NCBI RefSeq assembly: GCF_001544555.2
Contig: NZ_FCOK02000006.1
Span: forward strand, 62,001 to 126,000
Length of the DNA: 64,000 nt
Direction: 5' to 3'
Origin: Caballeronia udeis
GTDB taxonomy: Bacteria > Pseudomonadota > Gammaproteobacteria > Burkholderiales > Burkholderiaceae
The notes below the pieces were generated by a model. It was given only the letters and a program-made list of their open reading frames with translations. It did not search any database and was not told where the DNA came from. The translations under genes were made by a program, and so were the position numbers. Shown piece after piece: positions 1-9,339 of the stretch; position 1 is the first letter of the stretch, and every line of letters starts with the position of its first letter.

Positions 1-305
1 CCCACGGCTTCGAGAGGGGCCAGGGTGGCAACGTCCTGTTCCACCAGGTCAGCAAACCGGCGCAGAACGCGCGCACGGTCGCGCGGCGGCAATTTTCCCC
101 AGCCGCTTTGGCGTTGCGAGCGCCATGCGCTCTGCACGGCGCGGTCAACCAGCTCCGAATTTGCTACGGGCATCTGGGCGTAGCGAACATGGTCGGACGG
201 GCGAGAGACCGGCAGATAATCACTTCCGGGGCCGCCGTTTACGATTTCGCCGTCGATGAAATGGCCGTTGGGAATCACCAATGCATCAGGGTCAAAGTTT
301 TCCAT
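1..305 (-). CDS. Aldehyde dehydrogenase, N-terminal part (cut by window edge)
   Basis: The reverse strand reads from an ATG at 303-305 to the window edge without a stop, giving about 101 residues. It has the layout of an NAD(P)-dependent aldehyde dehydrogenase N-terminus: a start like MENFDPDAL, the segment FIDGEIVNG, a helix with AVQSAWRSQ, and WGKLPPRDRARVLRRFADLV, the usual W-x-R-x-x-R-x-x-L-x-x-A-D-L pattern. The catalytic Cys/Glu region lies outside the window, so activity and substrate cannot be judged. The upstream GGGGAA is a weak ribosome-binding site. The gene is divergent from the FAD oxidoreductase at 670, which suggests a shared regulatory region. The family call is solid; the substrate is unknown. 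Confidence 0.8.
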   Translation of the reverse strand, partial: MENFDPDALVIPNGHFIDGEIVNGGPGSDYLPVSRPSDHVRYAQMPVANSELVDRAVQSAWRSQRQSGWGKLPPRDRARVLRRFADLVEQDVATLAPLEAV

Positions 306-669
306 GCAGATTTCCCCAGAGGAGGTAATGACGATGCGTTCTATGCTAAGTCCGAGCGCACAGCAGATGTCGCGGAATAAATTCCTGCGCCGGCATTAGT
401 CAGTGGTTTTTGCGAGCAGAACTATCGACTTCTCCGCTATTGACCCGGTTGGCCGCTTTCCAGTGTTCAACTGGCCGGGCCGGACCCTGGGAAGCTGCCG
501 GATATCAGGCTTGGAACAATATGCTGATCGGCGGGGGCAATCGGCATGCCGTTGTTACAAACGCCCCATTTTTGATAATGATCCGGAAGCACGTCATGCT
601 TAAATGAACTGGCGCCGGATTGGAGCACGGTGCCCCCGTACTATCCGAATATGAAACTGGAGTAGTTTG
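306..669. other. Intergenic region between divergent genes
   Basis: This 364-bp stretch separates the leftward aldehyde dehydrogenase from the rightward FAD oxidoreductase and must hold both promoters. Short open frames inside it have no recognisable product. A GGAG at about 658-661 is the ribosome-binding site for the gene at 670. No operator could be assigned with confidence. Confidence 0.4.
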
Positions 670-1995
670 ATGCCTGCCCCCTTAATGAAGATTGAAGCGA
701 CACCCTCCTTACCTGAGCAGGTGGATGTCGTTGTCATCGGTGGAGGAATTGTCGGTGTTTGCTCAGCGTACTATCTGGCGCGACGCGGCATACGTGTCGC
801 GCTTGTCGAGAAGGGGCTGGTAGGGGCCGAGCAATCAAGCCGGAACTGGGGCTGGTGCCGTCAGCAGAACCGTGATGGCCGCGAATTGCCAATAGCCACG
901 CGCAGTCTTGCATTGTGGGAAAACTTTGCGGAAGAGATTGGCGAAAGCACCGGCTTCAAGAGATGCGGGCTTCTGTACCTGAGCAACAACGAAGCGGAAA
1001 TTGAACAGTGGGCCAACTGGCGTGACTTTGCGCGGACAGTGGGCGTCACCACGAACATGCTCAGCGCCTCGGACGCAAAAGACTATGGACGCGCTACGGG
1101 CCAGACATGGAAAGGCGGCGTGTTTTCACCCTCGGATGGCACGGCAGACCCCGGCATCGCCGTACCCGTCATTGCCAAAGGGGTCATCAAAGCCGGCGGG
1201 ACGGTACATCAGATGTGTGCGGCACGCGGACTCGAGATGGAAGCCGGGCGGGTAAGCGGTGTCATCACTGAAAAGGGCACCATTCGCACAAGGGCCGTTG
1301 TATTGGCGGGTGGCGCGTGGGCATCGTCGTTCTGTCGGCAACTTGGCATTCGATTTCCGCAGGCATCGGTAAGATCGTCAATCCTTTCGGTCGCTCCCGG
1401 TGGCCATGATCTGCCACATGCGCTGCACACGGCAGATGTTTCGGTTACCCGTCGCCTGGACGGCAGCCATACACTCGCCATCAGCGGCCTTGCCAAAGTG
1501 GATCCGACGCTTCAGCAACTACGCTTTTCGAAAGACTTCATGCCCATGTTCGCCAAGCGACGAGCGAGCCTCGCGCTGGGCGACCTGACCGGTTGGCGGT
1601 CCGGACATGAGACGCTCGCAAAATGGCGCCTGGACGCGCCGACTCCCATGGAAAGGAATCGCATACTGGACCCGGCGCCTGACCGTGGCGTGGTTGACGA
1701 AACGCTGCGCCGGGCGAGGAAACTTCTGCCTGCCTTGGGCGCAGTGGGAATAGCACACGCCTGGGCCGGGTATATCGACAGCACGCCGGATGGCGTACCT
1801 GCTATCGGTGAAATTCACACGCATCCCGGTTTGTTTCTCGCTGCTGGATTCAGTGGACATGGCTTCGGCATTGGCCCTGGGGCCGGCCATCTGGTGGCCG
1901 ATCTTGTCACCAACGCAACGCCAATTGTCGACCCGAAACCGTATCATCCCGATCGTCTCGCCAAATCGGTCAGAGGGAAAGTCGCGGAATTCTAA
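670..1995 (+). CDS. DAO-type FAD-dependent amine/amino-acid oxidoreductase
   Basis: The protein has 441 residues and starts with a Rossmann FAD-binding motif near residues 19-48 (VVVIGGGIVGVCSAYYLARR) followed by an acidic strand end (VEKG). The C-terminal GFSGHGFGIGPGAG segment is the second FAD contact of the D-amino-acid oxidase/DadA/glycine oxidase superfamily, and length fits that family. It presumably oxidises an amine or amino acid to the imine or keto acid in the cytoplasm or at the inner face of the membrane. The ATG at 670 is preferred over TTG 667 because GGAG at 658-661 is correctly spaced. The PLP ammonia-lyase and 2-hydroxyacid dehydrogenase nearby suggest an amino-acid catabolic neighbourhood. 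The exact substrate cannot be read from the sequence. Confidence 0.85.
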   Translation: MPAPLMKIEATPSLPEQVDVVVIGGGIVGVCSAYYLARRGIRVALVEKGLVGAEQSSRNWGWCRQQNRDGRELPIATRSLALWENFAEEIGESTGFKRCGLLYLSNNEAEIEQWANWRDFARTVGVTTNMLSASDAKDYGRATGQTWKGGVFSPSDGTADPGIAVPVIAKGVIKAGGTVHQMCAARGLEMEAGRVSGVITEKGTIRTRAVVLAGGAWASSFCRQLGIRFPQASVRSSILSVAPGGHDLPHALHTADVSVTRRLDGSHTLAISGLAKVDPTLQQLRFSKDFMPMFAKRRASLALGDLTGWRSGHETLAKWRLDAPTPMERNRILDPAPDRGVVDETLRRARKLLPALGAVGIAHAWAGYIDSTPDGVPAIGEIHTHPGLFLAAGFSGHGFGIGPGAGHLVADLVTNATPIVDPKPYHPDRLAKSVRGKVAEF

Positions 1996-2120
1996 GCTCG
2001 ACTGGCATCGCTCACATCAAAAACCACAACGTCGACGCACCCTCGACAAAGCGCGCAGATGGCGCCCCATGGTTTGGCTTTTTGGCGCGCGAAAAATGAT
2101 TGTGATTCCTCATGAGTCCG

Positions 2121-3092
2121 TCAACGGGACGTCAATTCAGAGAATTTCGCGAGATCGATGTTGCCTCCGCTGACGATGACGCCCACACGTTTTCCGGCGA
2201 GTTGATCCTTCATTTGCCTCGCTGCCGCCAGGCCCAGGCAACCCGTGGGTTCCACGATAATTTTCATTCTTGCGGCAAAGAACTTCATGCAATTGATGAG
2301 TTCCTGATCGTCGGCGGTGAGAATGTCATGCACGCCCTTTTGAATGAGCGGAAAGGTGTAATTCCCGAGATGCTGGGTCTGAGCCCCATCGGCAATCGTA
2401 ACCGGCGTGTCGATGTGGACGATGCTGCCGCTTCGGAAGGACTGTTGGCCGTCATTGCCGGCCTCGGGCTCGACTCCATACAACGCGGTATCCGGCGACA
2501 TGGCCGCTTTGGATAGCGACGTGCCCGCGAGCAGGCCACCGCCTCCCAATGGGACAAACAGCGCATCAAGCTGACCCACGTCCTCAAAGAGCTCATACGC
2601 GGCCGTGCCTTGCCCGGCGATCACGTCAGGATGGTCGTAGGGCGGGATAAGGGTCAGGCCGTGCTTTGCAGCAAGTTCCCGCCCGATCTGTTCTCTGTCT
2701 TCCTTGTACCGGTCGTAGATAACCACGTTGCCACCGTACCCCTTGGTTGCGGCAACTTTTGCTGCGGGTGCGTCATGCGGCATCACGATAGTTGCCGGCA
2801 TGTTAAGGAGTCCTGCCGCGAGTGCGATCGCTTGTGCGTGATTCCCCGAGGAAAAGGCCACGACACCCGCTTTGCGCTGAGTCTCGCTAAAGCGCGAAAG
2901 TGCGTTGAAAGCCCCGCGAAATTTGAAGGCCCCCATGCGCTGGAGGTTCTCGCACTTGAAGAACACCTCTGCTCCAAGCTCCGCGTTGATCGTGCGGGAA
3001 GTCAGCACCGGAGTTCTATGGGCATAGCCCTTGATGCGGCCGTTCGCTGCCGTGACGTCGTTGAAAGTGGGAAGGGGTAGCAAGTTGTCCAT
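2121..3092 (-). CDS. PLP-dependent serine/threonine (or 3-hydroxyaspartate) ammonia-lyase
   Basis: This 323-residue fold-type II PLP enzyme carries the Schiff-base lysine in GAFKFRGA (K57), the PLP-phosphate/substrate loop SSGNHAQ (81-87) and the glycine-rich phosphate loop PLGGGGLLAG (181-190). It lacks the C-terminal ACT regulatory domains of biosynthetic IlvA, so it belongs with the short catabolic threonine/serine dehydratases, serine racemases and threo-3-hydroxyaspartate ammonia-lyases. The reaction is beta-elimination of water giving a 2-oxo acid and ammonia. It is convergent with the FAD oxidoreductase and divergent from the GhrA-like gene; the 9-bp inverted repeat at 3168-3195 lies just upstream of its start. 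Assignment between these subgroups is not possible by eye. Confidence 0.88.
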   Translation of the reverse strand: MDNLLPLPTFNDVTAANGRIKGYAHRTPVLTSRTINAELGAEVFFKCENLQRMGAFKFRGAFNALSRFSETQRKAGVVAFSSGNHAQAIALAAGLLNMPATIVMPHDAPAAKVAATKGYGGNVVIYDRYKEDREQIGRELAAKHGLTLIPPYDHPDVIAGQGTAAYELFEDVGQLDALFVPLGGGGLLAGTSLSKAAMSPDTALYGVEPEAGNDGQQSFRSGSIVHIDTPVTIADGAQTQHLGNYTFPLIQKGVHDILTADDQELINCMKFFAARMKIIVEPTGCLGLAAARQMKDQLAGKRVGVIVSGGNIDLAKFSELTSR

Positions 3093-3167
3093 GGCCTTTC
3101 GATACGAGAGATGATCCTTGGCACTGTGGGGAAAACAATGCCGGCGACGCTAGAAAATCGAGCAAAT

Positions 3168-3195
3168 ACAGTTTGTCCAAAAATATACAAACTGT
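3168..3195. promoter_or_regulatory. 9-bp inverted repeat in divergent promoter region
   Basis: ACAGTTTGT (3168-3176) and ACAAACTGT (3187-3195) are perfect reverse complements with a 10-bp AT-rich spacer. The site lies 75 bp upstream of the ammonia-lyase start and 220 bp upstream of the divergent 2-hydroxyacid dehydrogenase. The geometry fits a dimeric repressor or activator operator. The regulator is unknown. Confidence 0.5.
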
Positions 3196-3416
3196 CAAAT
3201 TTTTCGCCATGGGCGGCATTCGTAGCGAGAATAGAAAGATCGTCCTATGCAGCAACCGCAGATCTCGCCACAGTAAAGTCATCGTGAGGATCTCCGGCAA
3301 TTTGCCACCATTAATTTGCTACCGCATTTTCCACCATCAACCAGGCTACCGGGTAATGCCGGGCTCTCCCCGGCCGCTCCATTGGGGCAGGGCGGCACGG
3401 ATCAAAAGAGGACTTC

Positions 3417-4343
3417 ATGACATTTCTCTACAAGGCCGATCCCTCACGCGGCCAGCAATGGGCAAAGCTCTTCGCCGAGCGCGCACCGGAGATTGGGTTC
3501 CGCGTGTGGCCCGATCTGGGCGACGCCCGCGAGGTGCGTTATCTCGCTGCATGGGCGCCACCTGAGAACCTGCACACGCTCCTGCCCAACGTCGAGGTCG
3601 TCTTCTCGACCGGTGCAGGCATTGACCAGTTCGATCTCTCGCTGGTGCCGCCGCATATTCCCGTGGTCCGCATGGTGGAGCCGGGCATTGTCGAGGGCAT
3701 GGTCGAATATGTCACGCAGGCGGTACTCAGTTTGCACCGCGACATCTTTACCTATGGCCGCCAGCAGGCCGCGCACGAGTGGGGGCCGCTGCCGGTGGTG
3801 TCCGCCAGCGAGCGGCGCATCGGCGTGTTGGGGCTGGGCATGCTGGGGCAGGCCGTGCTCGAGCGGCTCAAGCTGTTCAACTTTTGCTGTGCCGGGTGGA
3901 GCCGCACGCCGCGCGAAATCGACGGCGTGGAATGCTTTGCCGGGCAAGAGGCGCTGGCGCCGTTCCTTGCGCGCAGCGATGTGCTGATCTGCCTGTTGCC
4001 GCTTACGTCCGCCACGCGAGGCATCCTGGACAAACGCCTGCTGGCGGGGTTGCCGCGCGGTGCAGCGCTGATCAACGTCGGGCGTGGCGGGCACCTGAAC
4101 CAGGAGGACCTGCTGGACCTGCTTCACAGCGGGCATCTTTCGCAGGCGATCCTCGACGTGACCGACCCCGAGCCGTTACCGCCCACGCATCCGCTCTGGA
4201 CGCACCCGTGTGTGCGCATCACGCCGCATATCGCCAGCGCCACGCGACCCGATACGGCAGTCGAGGTTGTGCTGGAGAACCTGCGCCGTCATCGTGAAGG
4301 CCGGCCGATGATCGGCCAGATCGATCGGGGGCAAGGCTACTGA
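3417..4343 (+). CDS. ghrA: Glyoxylate/hydroxypyruvate reductase A-type D-2-hydroxyacid dehydrogenase
   Basis: The 308-residue protein matches the GhrA branch of NAD(P)-dependent D-2-hydroxyacid dehydrogenases. It has STGAGIDQF near residue 64, the dinucleotide-binding GLGMLGQAV (139-147), the substrate Arg in NVGRGG (R223), the catalytic Glu in DPEPLP (E252) and the acid-base His in TPHIAS (H271). These enzymes reduce glyoxylate or hydroxypyruvate in the cytoplasm. The family's usual length and all catalytic residues are present. It stands alone on the plus strand; the next small ORF overlaps its end on the other strand. A role in clearing 2-oxo acids produced by the adjacent ammonia-lyase is plausible but inferred. 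Confidence 0.88.
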   Translation: MTFLYKADPSRGQQWAKLFAERAPEIGFRVWPDLGDAREVRYLAAWAPPENLHTLLPNVEVVFSTGAGIDQFDLSLVPPHIPVVRMVEPGIVEGMVEYVTQAVLSLHRDIFTYGRQQAAHEWGPLPVVSASERRIGVLGLGMLGQAVLERLKLFNFCCAGWSRTPREIDGVECFAGQEALAPFLARSDVLICLLPLTSATRGILDKRLLAGLPRGAALINVGRGGHLNQEDLLDLLHSGHLSQAILDVTDPEPLPPTHPLWTHPCVRITPHIASATRPDTAVEVVLENLRRHREGRPMIGQIDRGQGY

Positions 4344-4504
4344 GCCGGTGCTGCGGCCACGCTGAAAGTCATTCGATTGTATGAAGCGCCCGTTTTGGAG
4401 TTGGCAATGAAAGGGGCGTGACCATCAGCAAGGTCGCTAACCCATCCATGCGGATAGTGCAGCCGTTCAAGTACGCGTGCTTTTGCTGAATCCAGCGTCT
4501 TCAT
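4337..4504 (-). CDS. Small hypothetical protein
   Basis: A 55-residue frame starts MKTLDSAKARVLERLHYPHG and ends AAAPAQ, with an AGAGAT sequence a few bases before the ATG as a possible ribosome-binding site. The composition (charged helix, then HGWVSDLADGHAP) looks like a soluble small protein rather than random antisense. I do not recognise the family. It overlaps the end of the ghrA-like gene by 7 bp tail to tail. It could also be a chance frame. Confidence 0.35.
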   Translation of the reverse strand: MKTLDSAKARVLERLHYPHGWVSDLADGHAPFIANSKTGASYNRMTFSVAAAPAQ

Positions 4505-4940
4505 TAGCGATCTCTTTTTTAGTGCGCCCCCGGGCAATAATTGTCCTTGCGGCGCTGTTTTTTGTTATGGAAATATGAGGAGATCAACGAGTTGGCTTGA
4601 GCGTAAAGCCGCCGATTGATCTGACCGCCTTCGCTGAATACCGGACGGTATGCGCAAGAAGGAGGTCGGCCCCTTACGAGGGCATTTGGATTCCCCCGCT
4701 ACTCAACAAGTCTGCACACGCACGTGCCGGCATCGTGCTCTCTGGCCGATGCCGGTCCGGCATACTTGTCGACCACGGTGGCAACCGCAACGATTGATGT
4801 GGTAATAGCATCTGGTAAGGCCATTCCAGATGTGACTGCGCATGGTTGACTCTGGCTGAAGTCTCTCGCTCGGGAAAATCCGGTCCCGACCGGATCCGGG
4901 GACCAGTCCGGGCGAGTCCTTGATGTAGAGAGAAAAATAA
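4505..4940. other. Intergenic region upstream of oxidoreductase cluster
   Basis: About 436 bp carry the likely promoter for the cluster that starts at 4941. A short frame at 4597-4797 has no recognisable features. The only clear structure is the palindrome at 4878-4895. The AGAGAGAAAAATAA run before 4941 includes a weak ribosome-binding site. Confidence 0.4.
4878..4895. promoter_or_regulatory. 18-bp near-perfect palindrome (candidate operator)
   Basis: ATCCGGTC (4878-4885) and GACCGGAT (4888-4895) are perfect reverse complements separated by CC. It lies 45 bp upstream of the start of the cytochrome-like gene, where a transcription factor or 5'UTR hairpin could act. Confidence 0.35.
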
Positions 4941-6643
4941 ATGGTTGCGATTGCGAGGCGTCACGTCATCTTGCTGCTGGCCTTTGGCCTGCTTTCCATT
5001 TTCAGGCCGGATGGTGCGAACGCAGCAGGTTGCTGGAGTGCACCGTATAGCTGTCATCCTGGCGGCGACATCAACCCGTCCACCGCCGCCACTTACGAGG
5101 CCAGATACATGGCCTATGCCGAGCTGGCCTGGCGGGACTTCATCGCGTTGAACTTCCCGGCCGCAACGAGCCCGCAGGGAAAGCCGGAACCGGCGCCAAG
5201 CAGGGAGCACGGACTGGACTATCGCGGCGGGGACTACACCGCCGTCTGGCAAACCTGGCCGGAGGCACGCGACATCTTCCTGCCGGGGTCTGGTGACCCG
5301 TGCCTGCTGCGTTCGGCACGGGTCACCAGACCCCGGCAACCTGTCTCAGGCCGGATGCGTCGGGGCGGCTTGAACTGACTGACAGGATCGTGCTGGACGA
5401 GTATGTGCAGGCCAACCGGATGGGACCGGTGATCGACAAGCAGGGGCAGTATGTCAGGTATGGCTTGAGCTTCAATAAACCGATATTCGACTACATCACG
5501 GCTCACCAGCTCTATTCCACCGAAGGCCAGGCCGCGATGGATGTGAACAACCCGGACCGTGACAAGCAGACGGTCCGGTTCCCGGCCGGCCAATATTCCG
5601 GCAACGACGATCCTGCAATGACAGGATCCATTTTCGTCAAATCGTCCTGGAAGATACTGGACGCCTCGGACAACAAGTCGAGCTTTTACCGGACCCAGGC
5701 CTATGTCTACGATCAGGCCGGCGGTGCATTCGCCGATGAACCCACGGTCAGGGAGCAATGCTCGCTGAAGCCGATCGGACTCGTCGGCTTTCATATCGTC
5801 CATCTGGCCGGGTCGGCGCCGCAATGGGTATGGGCAACATTCGAACATGTCGACAACGGGCCCTGGCTCAACGATTTCACCTCCACGCTCAAGCGTGACT
5901 ACAGTTTTTTTGACGCTGCCAAATGTGCGGCATCGGGTCCATCATCGGGCGGAGTGCCGGGCTGCGCGTTCGATACCGGACCGGCTGAGCCGTGGAATCC
6001 TCAACGGCCCGGCCAGACGCCGACGCAGCTCGTGCGCCTGGCTGCCCCGGGCAAGCTCGCGCTGGCCGTCAACGAGCAATACAACAACCGGATCAAGAAG
6101 ACCTATCCGGATAGCGTCTGGGCTAACTACTTCCTGGTCGATGTCCAGTTCCCGACCAACGTAAAGGCCGCGGGCGGCGAGCAGGGCGCCGCTGTACCGA
6201 ATCCCGCCTACCCGGACGGAATGCCGGCCACGTCCTTCCTGTCGAACTCGACCATGGAGACGTATATCCCGGGGTTCTTCCACGGTGAGATCACGCCGAG
6301 CGGCAACCCGATTCCCCCGGACGACCAGATGCGGACCATACCGCCAACGGGGGCGGTGATGCCCTTCTCTTCAACGGGGCCTCATACCGTGTCGGGCGGC
6401 GCTGATCGTACGACGTCGAGTTGCGTCAGTTGCCACTCCGATGCTTCCATGACCACCGGCTCGTCCAGCGATTTCGTGTTTTCGCTGAGCCGCGCGCAAA
6501 GCAAAGGCAGGCTCAACCTGAGCACGTCCGGCACGAAATCGGACAGTGCTGCCGGCGCGCGGGTGCTCACAGGACATGAAGCGTCCTCGGTCGTCGAATA
6601 CGTGATGGGGACCAGCAAGCCGGAGGAGCCGTCCGGGAAATAG
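4941..6643 (+). pseudogene. Exported monohaem cytochrome c-like protein, frameshifted
   Basis: Two frames together encode one protein of about 550 residues. The first (from ATG 4941) begins with a signal peptide ending near ANAAG and runs to WQTWPEARDIFLPG. Its frame then breaks inside a 58-bp palindromic segment (5281-5338) and ends at 5378. The second frame resumes at about 5340 and continues to 6643, with a single CVSCH haem-binding motif near the C-terminus. The protein would be periplasmic and could pass electrons from the GMC flavoprotein encoded two genes downstream. Removing 50 bases (or any length equal to 2 modulo 3) around the palindrome restores one frame. Its order with the Tat small subunit and GMC subunit resembles three-subunit FAD dehydrogenases, but the cytochrome is monohaem and not the usual multihaem type. 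A sequencing or assembly error is the alternative explanation. Confidence 0.7.
5281..5338. repeat. Perfect 24-bp inverted repeat with 10-nt loop inside a gene
   Basis: Bases 5281-5304 and 5315-5338 are exact reverse complements (left arm begins TGCCGGGG, right arm ends CCCCGGCA), separated by TGCTGCGTTC. It sits at the point where the reading frame of the surrounding gene breaks. Such a long GC-rich hairpin in coding sequence is very unlikely by chance and suggests an inserted palindromic element, an inverted duplication by template switching, or an assembly fold-back. Confidence 0.85.
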
Positions 6644-6713
6644 GTTGGGCGGATATTGCAGACGGAAATTGGGACGAATATTGAATAGCAGCAAGAAGGT
6701 CAAGGGACCAGGC

Positions 6714-7337
6714 ATGATAAAAATCAGTCGCAGAGACGTATTGAAAACCGCGGGTACGATCGGTGGCGCGCTGCTCGCGCCGGGGTTGCCGCTCTGGAGT
6801 CTCGCGGAGGCGGCGCCGCGTGAGCGGGCGCCCGCCGGCTTTGTCAATTTGTCATCGGCACTGCTTGGTATTGACGCGGGCGTTCTGAATCCGGTGATCC
6901 GGCCGGATGATGTATCGATGGCAGACGTGTTCTACGGCCTCACCGTACTGGCCGGAAAGGAAAGCATTGCAAACCTGCTCGCCGCTTATGACGTGATGGA
7001 GAAACAGCACCGCAGGCCCGATCAAATCGCCCAAGTCTTGCTTGCCTCCGGGGACGGGCCCAATACCACTCTGAATGGTGCTTTTTCCCGCCTGATCACA
7101 TTGATGTGGCTCTACGGTAGCTGGTACGGCGGCACCGAAATAAACAATATCTCCACGTCGGCAACCGGGATCGCCACTGACTACCAGAAGGACTTCGTCA
7201 TTTCCAGCCGCGCATACAAAAGCGCCTGGATCTGGCGCATCGCCCACACGCATCCAATGGGTTTCAGCCAGTTCAGCTTCGGTAGCTGGGCAAGTGCCCC
7301 GCCGTCGCTCGCCGATTACGGAATCAGTCTCGCGTAA
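6714..7337 (+). CDS. Tat-exported small subunit of FAD-dependent sugar/alcohol dehydrogenase complex
   Basis: The 207-residue protein begins with a twin-arginine signal (ISRRDVLKTAG, then a hydrophobic stretch ending AEAAP). The mature part (DVFYGLTVLAG, LMWLYGSWYGG, WIWRIAHTHPMGFSQFSFGSW) fits the small subunit of D-sorbitol/FAD-glucose dehydrogenase-type complexes. In those complexes it carries the GMC flavoprotein across the membrane as a hitchhiker, since the large subunit has no signal of its own. That matches the GMC gene 35 bp downstream. ATG 6714 is chosen because it places the RR motif close to the N-terminus and follows an AAGGGA. The substrate of the complex is unknown. Confidence 0.75.
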   Translation: MIKISRRDVLKTAGTIGGALLAPGLPLWSLAEAAPRERAPAGFVNLSSALLGIDAGVLNPVIRPDDVSMADVFYGLTVLAGKESIANLLAAYDVMEKQHRRPDQIAQVLLASGDGPNTTLNGAFSRLITLMWLYGSWYGGTEINNISTSATGIATDYQKDFVISSRAYKSAWIWRIAHTHPMGFSQFSFGSWASAPPSLADYGISLA

Positions 7338-7372
7338 AACGCGGCACCGTCGTTAAACATGGGGAATCGAAG

Positions 7373-9205
7373 ATGCCTGAGTATGACGTGATAATTGTCG
7401 GGACCGGTCACGCGGGTGCCTTCATGGCTTACGAACTGGGAGGCAAGGGAAAGAAGGTGCTGATGCTGGAGGCGGGCCCGGCTACGCCGCGGCATCGGGA
7501 AGACTATATGGAGTCTTTTTATCTTGCCGGATTCAAGTCGCCGGAATCGCCGTATCCGCCGGACGCCAATAACAATCAGCCGCGAAAGACAAATGCCCCG
7601 CATCCGACGATCCAGCAACTGGTCTTTGGCTGGAACAATCCGGCGATTTCCTACCTGACCTACACGCCGGGTTCCCTGCCGTTCGGCAGTACCTACCTGA
7701 AGCTTGCGGGCGGTACCGGCAATCACTGGCAAGGGACGACGCTGCGGATGAGCAAGAATGATTTCATGCTGCGGCGGAAATACCAGCATGGACTCGACTG
7801 GCCGATCGCCCAGGAGGAACTGGATAACCACTATGCAAAAGTCGAAGCGTTCATGGGCGTTGCCGGCAGCACAGCGGAACAACTCGCGGCCCGCGACGAC
7901 ATTCCGCCAGACTACCAGTTCCCCATGCCCCCGATCCCGCTGTCACTGAGCGACAAGTACATCAAGGCTCGTGTAGATGGCGAGCCACTAACTAATGAGG
8001 ATTACTTCACAGGCCAGAAGACGGTTGTCACGAAGACGCCGCAAGCACGAAATTCCGTGCCTTATGACAATCGCAGGGTATGTCATGGCAACACCAACTG
8101 CGTGCCTATTTGCCCGATCCAGGCGAAATACGATGCGGCCTATGCGTTGGGAAAGGCGCTGGGTACCGGGTGCGTCACCGTCAAGTATCAAACCGTGGTG
8201 GACAAGATCACGGTCGGCGAGGACGGAAAAATCAGCGGCCTGCATTACCTGACCTACGACGATATTTCAGTACCGGCCAAGTCGGGACAGACCGGGGAAG
8301 GCACCGCGGCCGGCACATTGTTCGTGCTGGCAGCCAGCGCGATCGAAAACGCGAGGATATTGCTTAACTCGCCGTGGAAAACGGGCATGACCGTTGCGAA
8401 CAGCAGCGACCAGGTTGGCAGGAACCTGATGGACCACGCCACGTATCTGGCGTGGGGGCTGATGCCCGTCAACGCGCCGGCGTACAGCTATCGCGGCCCG
8501 CTCGCCACCAGCGGGATCGAATCGCTGCGTGACGGACCGTTCAGGAGCACGCGCGCGTCCTGGCGACTGGAGCTCGGCAACGAAGGATGGAACTGGGCGA
8601 GGGGCGAGCCGTACGCGATCGGCCCGGATTTCCTGTACGGCACGAACCACGGGGGGCTGAACGGCGGCGGCCCGAACAGGAGTCCGCAGGTGCTCGGCAA
8701 CAAGAACCTGCTGAAGGCACTGAATGGTTATCTGACGCGGCAATTCAGGATTGCCTTCCTGGTCGAACAGGACGCCGAGCAGAGCAATCGCGTGCAGTTG
8801 TCGCCGACCGAGACCGACAACCTGGGCATTCCCAGGCCGCTCATCACGTACAACCTGTCCGACTACACGCGCAAGGGTTTTATCTCGGCCAGGCTCGCCA
8901 CCACCGAATTCATGCACCGGGTAGGCGCGCAGGAATACACGAAATTCGATGCCGGCAACGCCAAGCAATTTACCTGCGACAACCAGTCATTCAACTATTA
9001 CGGCGCGGGGCATGTGTGCGGCACTCATGTGATGGGTTCTATGCCCCAGGCCTCGGTGGTCAACTATCACCAGCAAAGCTGGGATCATTCGAACCTGTAT
9101 ATCGTGGGTTGCGGATCAATGCCCAGTATCAGTTCGCAGAATCCGACGCTGACCATGCTCGCGGTCACGTCAATGACCGTGGACCATATTCTGACGAGGG
9201 TTTGA
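7373..9205 (+). CDS. GMC-family FAD dehydrogenase, catalytic subunit with Cys-rich cluster motif
   Basis: This 610-residue flavoprotein has the N-terminal FAD-binding motif DVIIVGTGHAGAFMAYEL (residues 5-22), GGTGNHWQGTT near residue 116, and the C-terminal GMC block with the His of CGTHVMGS and the QNPTLTM segment that carries the catalytic His/Asn pair. The CHGNTNCVPICPI stretch near residues 240-252 matches the cysteine motif that binds a [3Fe-4S] cluster in Burkholderia FAD-dependent glucose dehydrogenase. It has no signal peptide, so it should be exported with the Tat subunit encoded upstream. The complex would oxidise a sugar or alcohol in the periplasm and pass electrons to a cytochrome; the cytochrome-like gene at 4941 is damaged. 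The family is certain, the substrate unknown. Confidence 0.88.
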   Translation: MPEYDVIIVGTGHAGAFMAYELGGKGKKVLMLEAGPATPRHREDYMESFYLAGFKSPESPYPPDANNNQPRKTNAPHPTIQQLVFGWNNPAISYLTYTPGSLPFGSTYLKLAGGTGNHWQGTTLRMSKNDFMLRRKYQHGLDWPIAQEELDNHYAKVEAFMGVAGSTAEQLAARDDIPPDYQFPMPPIPLSLSDKYIKARVDGEPLTNEDYFTGQKTVVTKTPQARNSVPYDNRRVCHGNTNCVPICPIQAKYDAAYALGKALGTGCVTVKYQTVVDKITVGEDGKISGLHYLTYDDISVPAKSGQTGEGTAAGTLFVLAASAIENARILLNSPWKTGMTVANSSDQVGRNLMDHATYLAWGLMPVNAPAYSYRGPLATSGIESLRDGPFRSTRASWRLELGNEGWNWARGEPYAIGPDFLYGTNHGGLNGGGPNRSPQVLGNKNLLKALNGYLTRQFRIAFLVEQDAEQSNRVQLSPTETDNLGIPRPLITYNLSDYTRKGFISARLATTEFMHRVGAQEYTKFDAGNAKQFTCDNQSFNYYGAGHVCGTHVMGSMPQASVVNYHQQSWDHSNLYIVGCGSMPSISSQNPTLTMLAVTSMTVDHILTRV

Positions 9206-9339
9206 TGGAGCAGGGAGGCGACTTTCAATTTCCGTGACTGCCAGATGTATGTCGGATGTACATCCGGTTGTGCGTCAGCAGTCATGTCGGTTGAGAGATT
9301 TGCGTATCCAGAATCACAATTTCCATATGGGTGGTCGAA

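Noticed and set aside
4597..4797. Forward 66-codon frame upstream of the cytochrome-like gene
   Set aside because: No ribosome-binding site, no motif and unusual composition; treated as noncoding.
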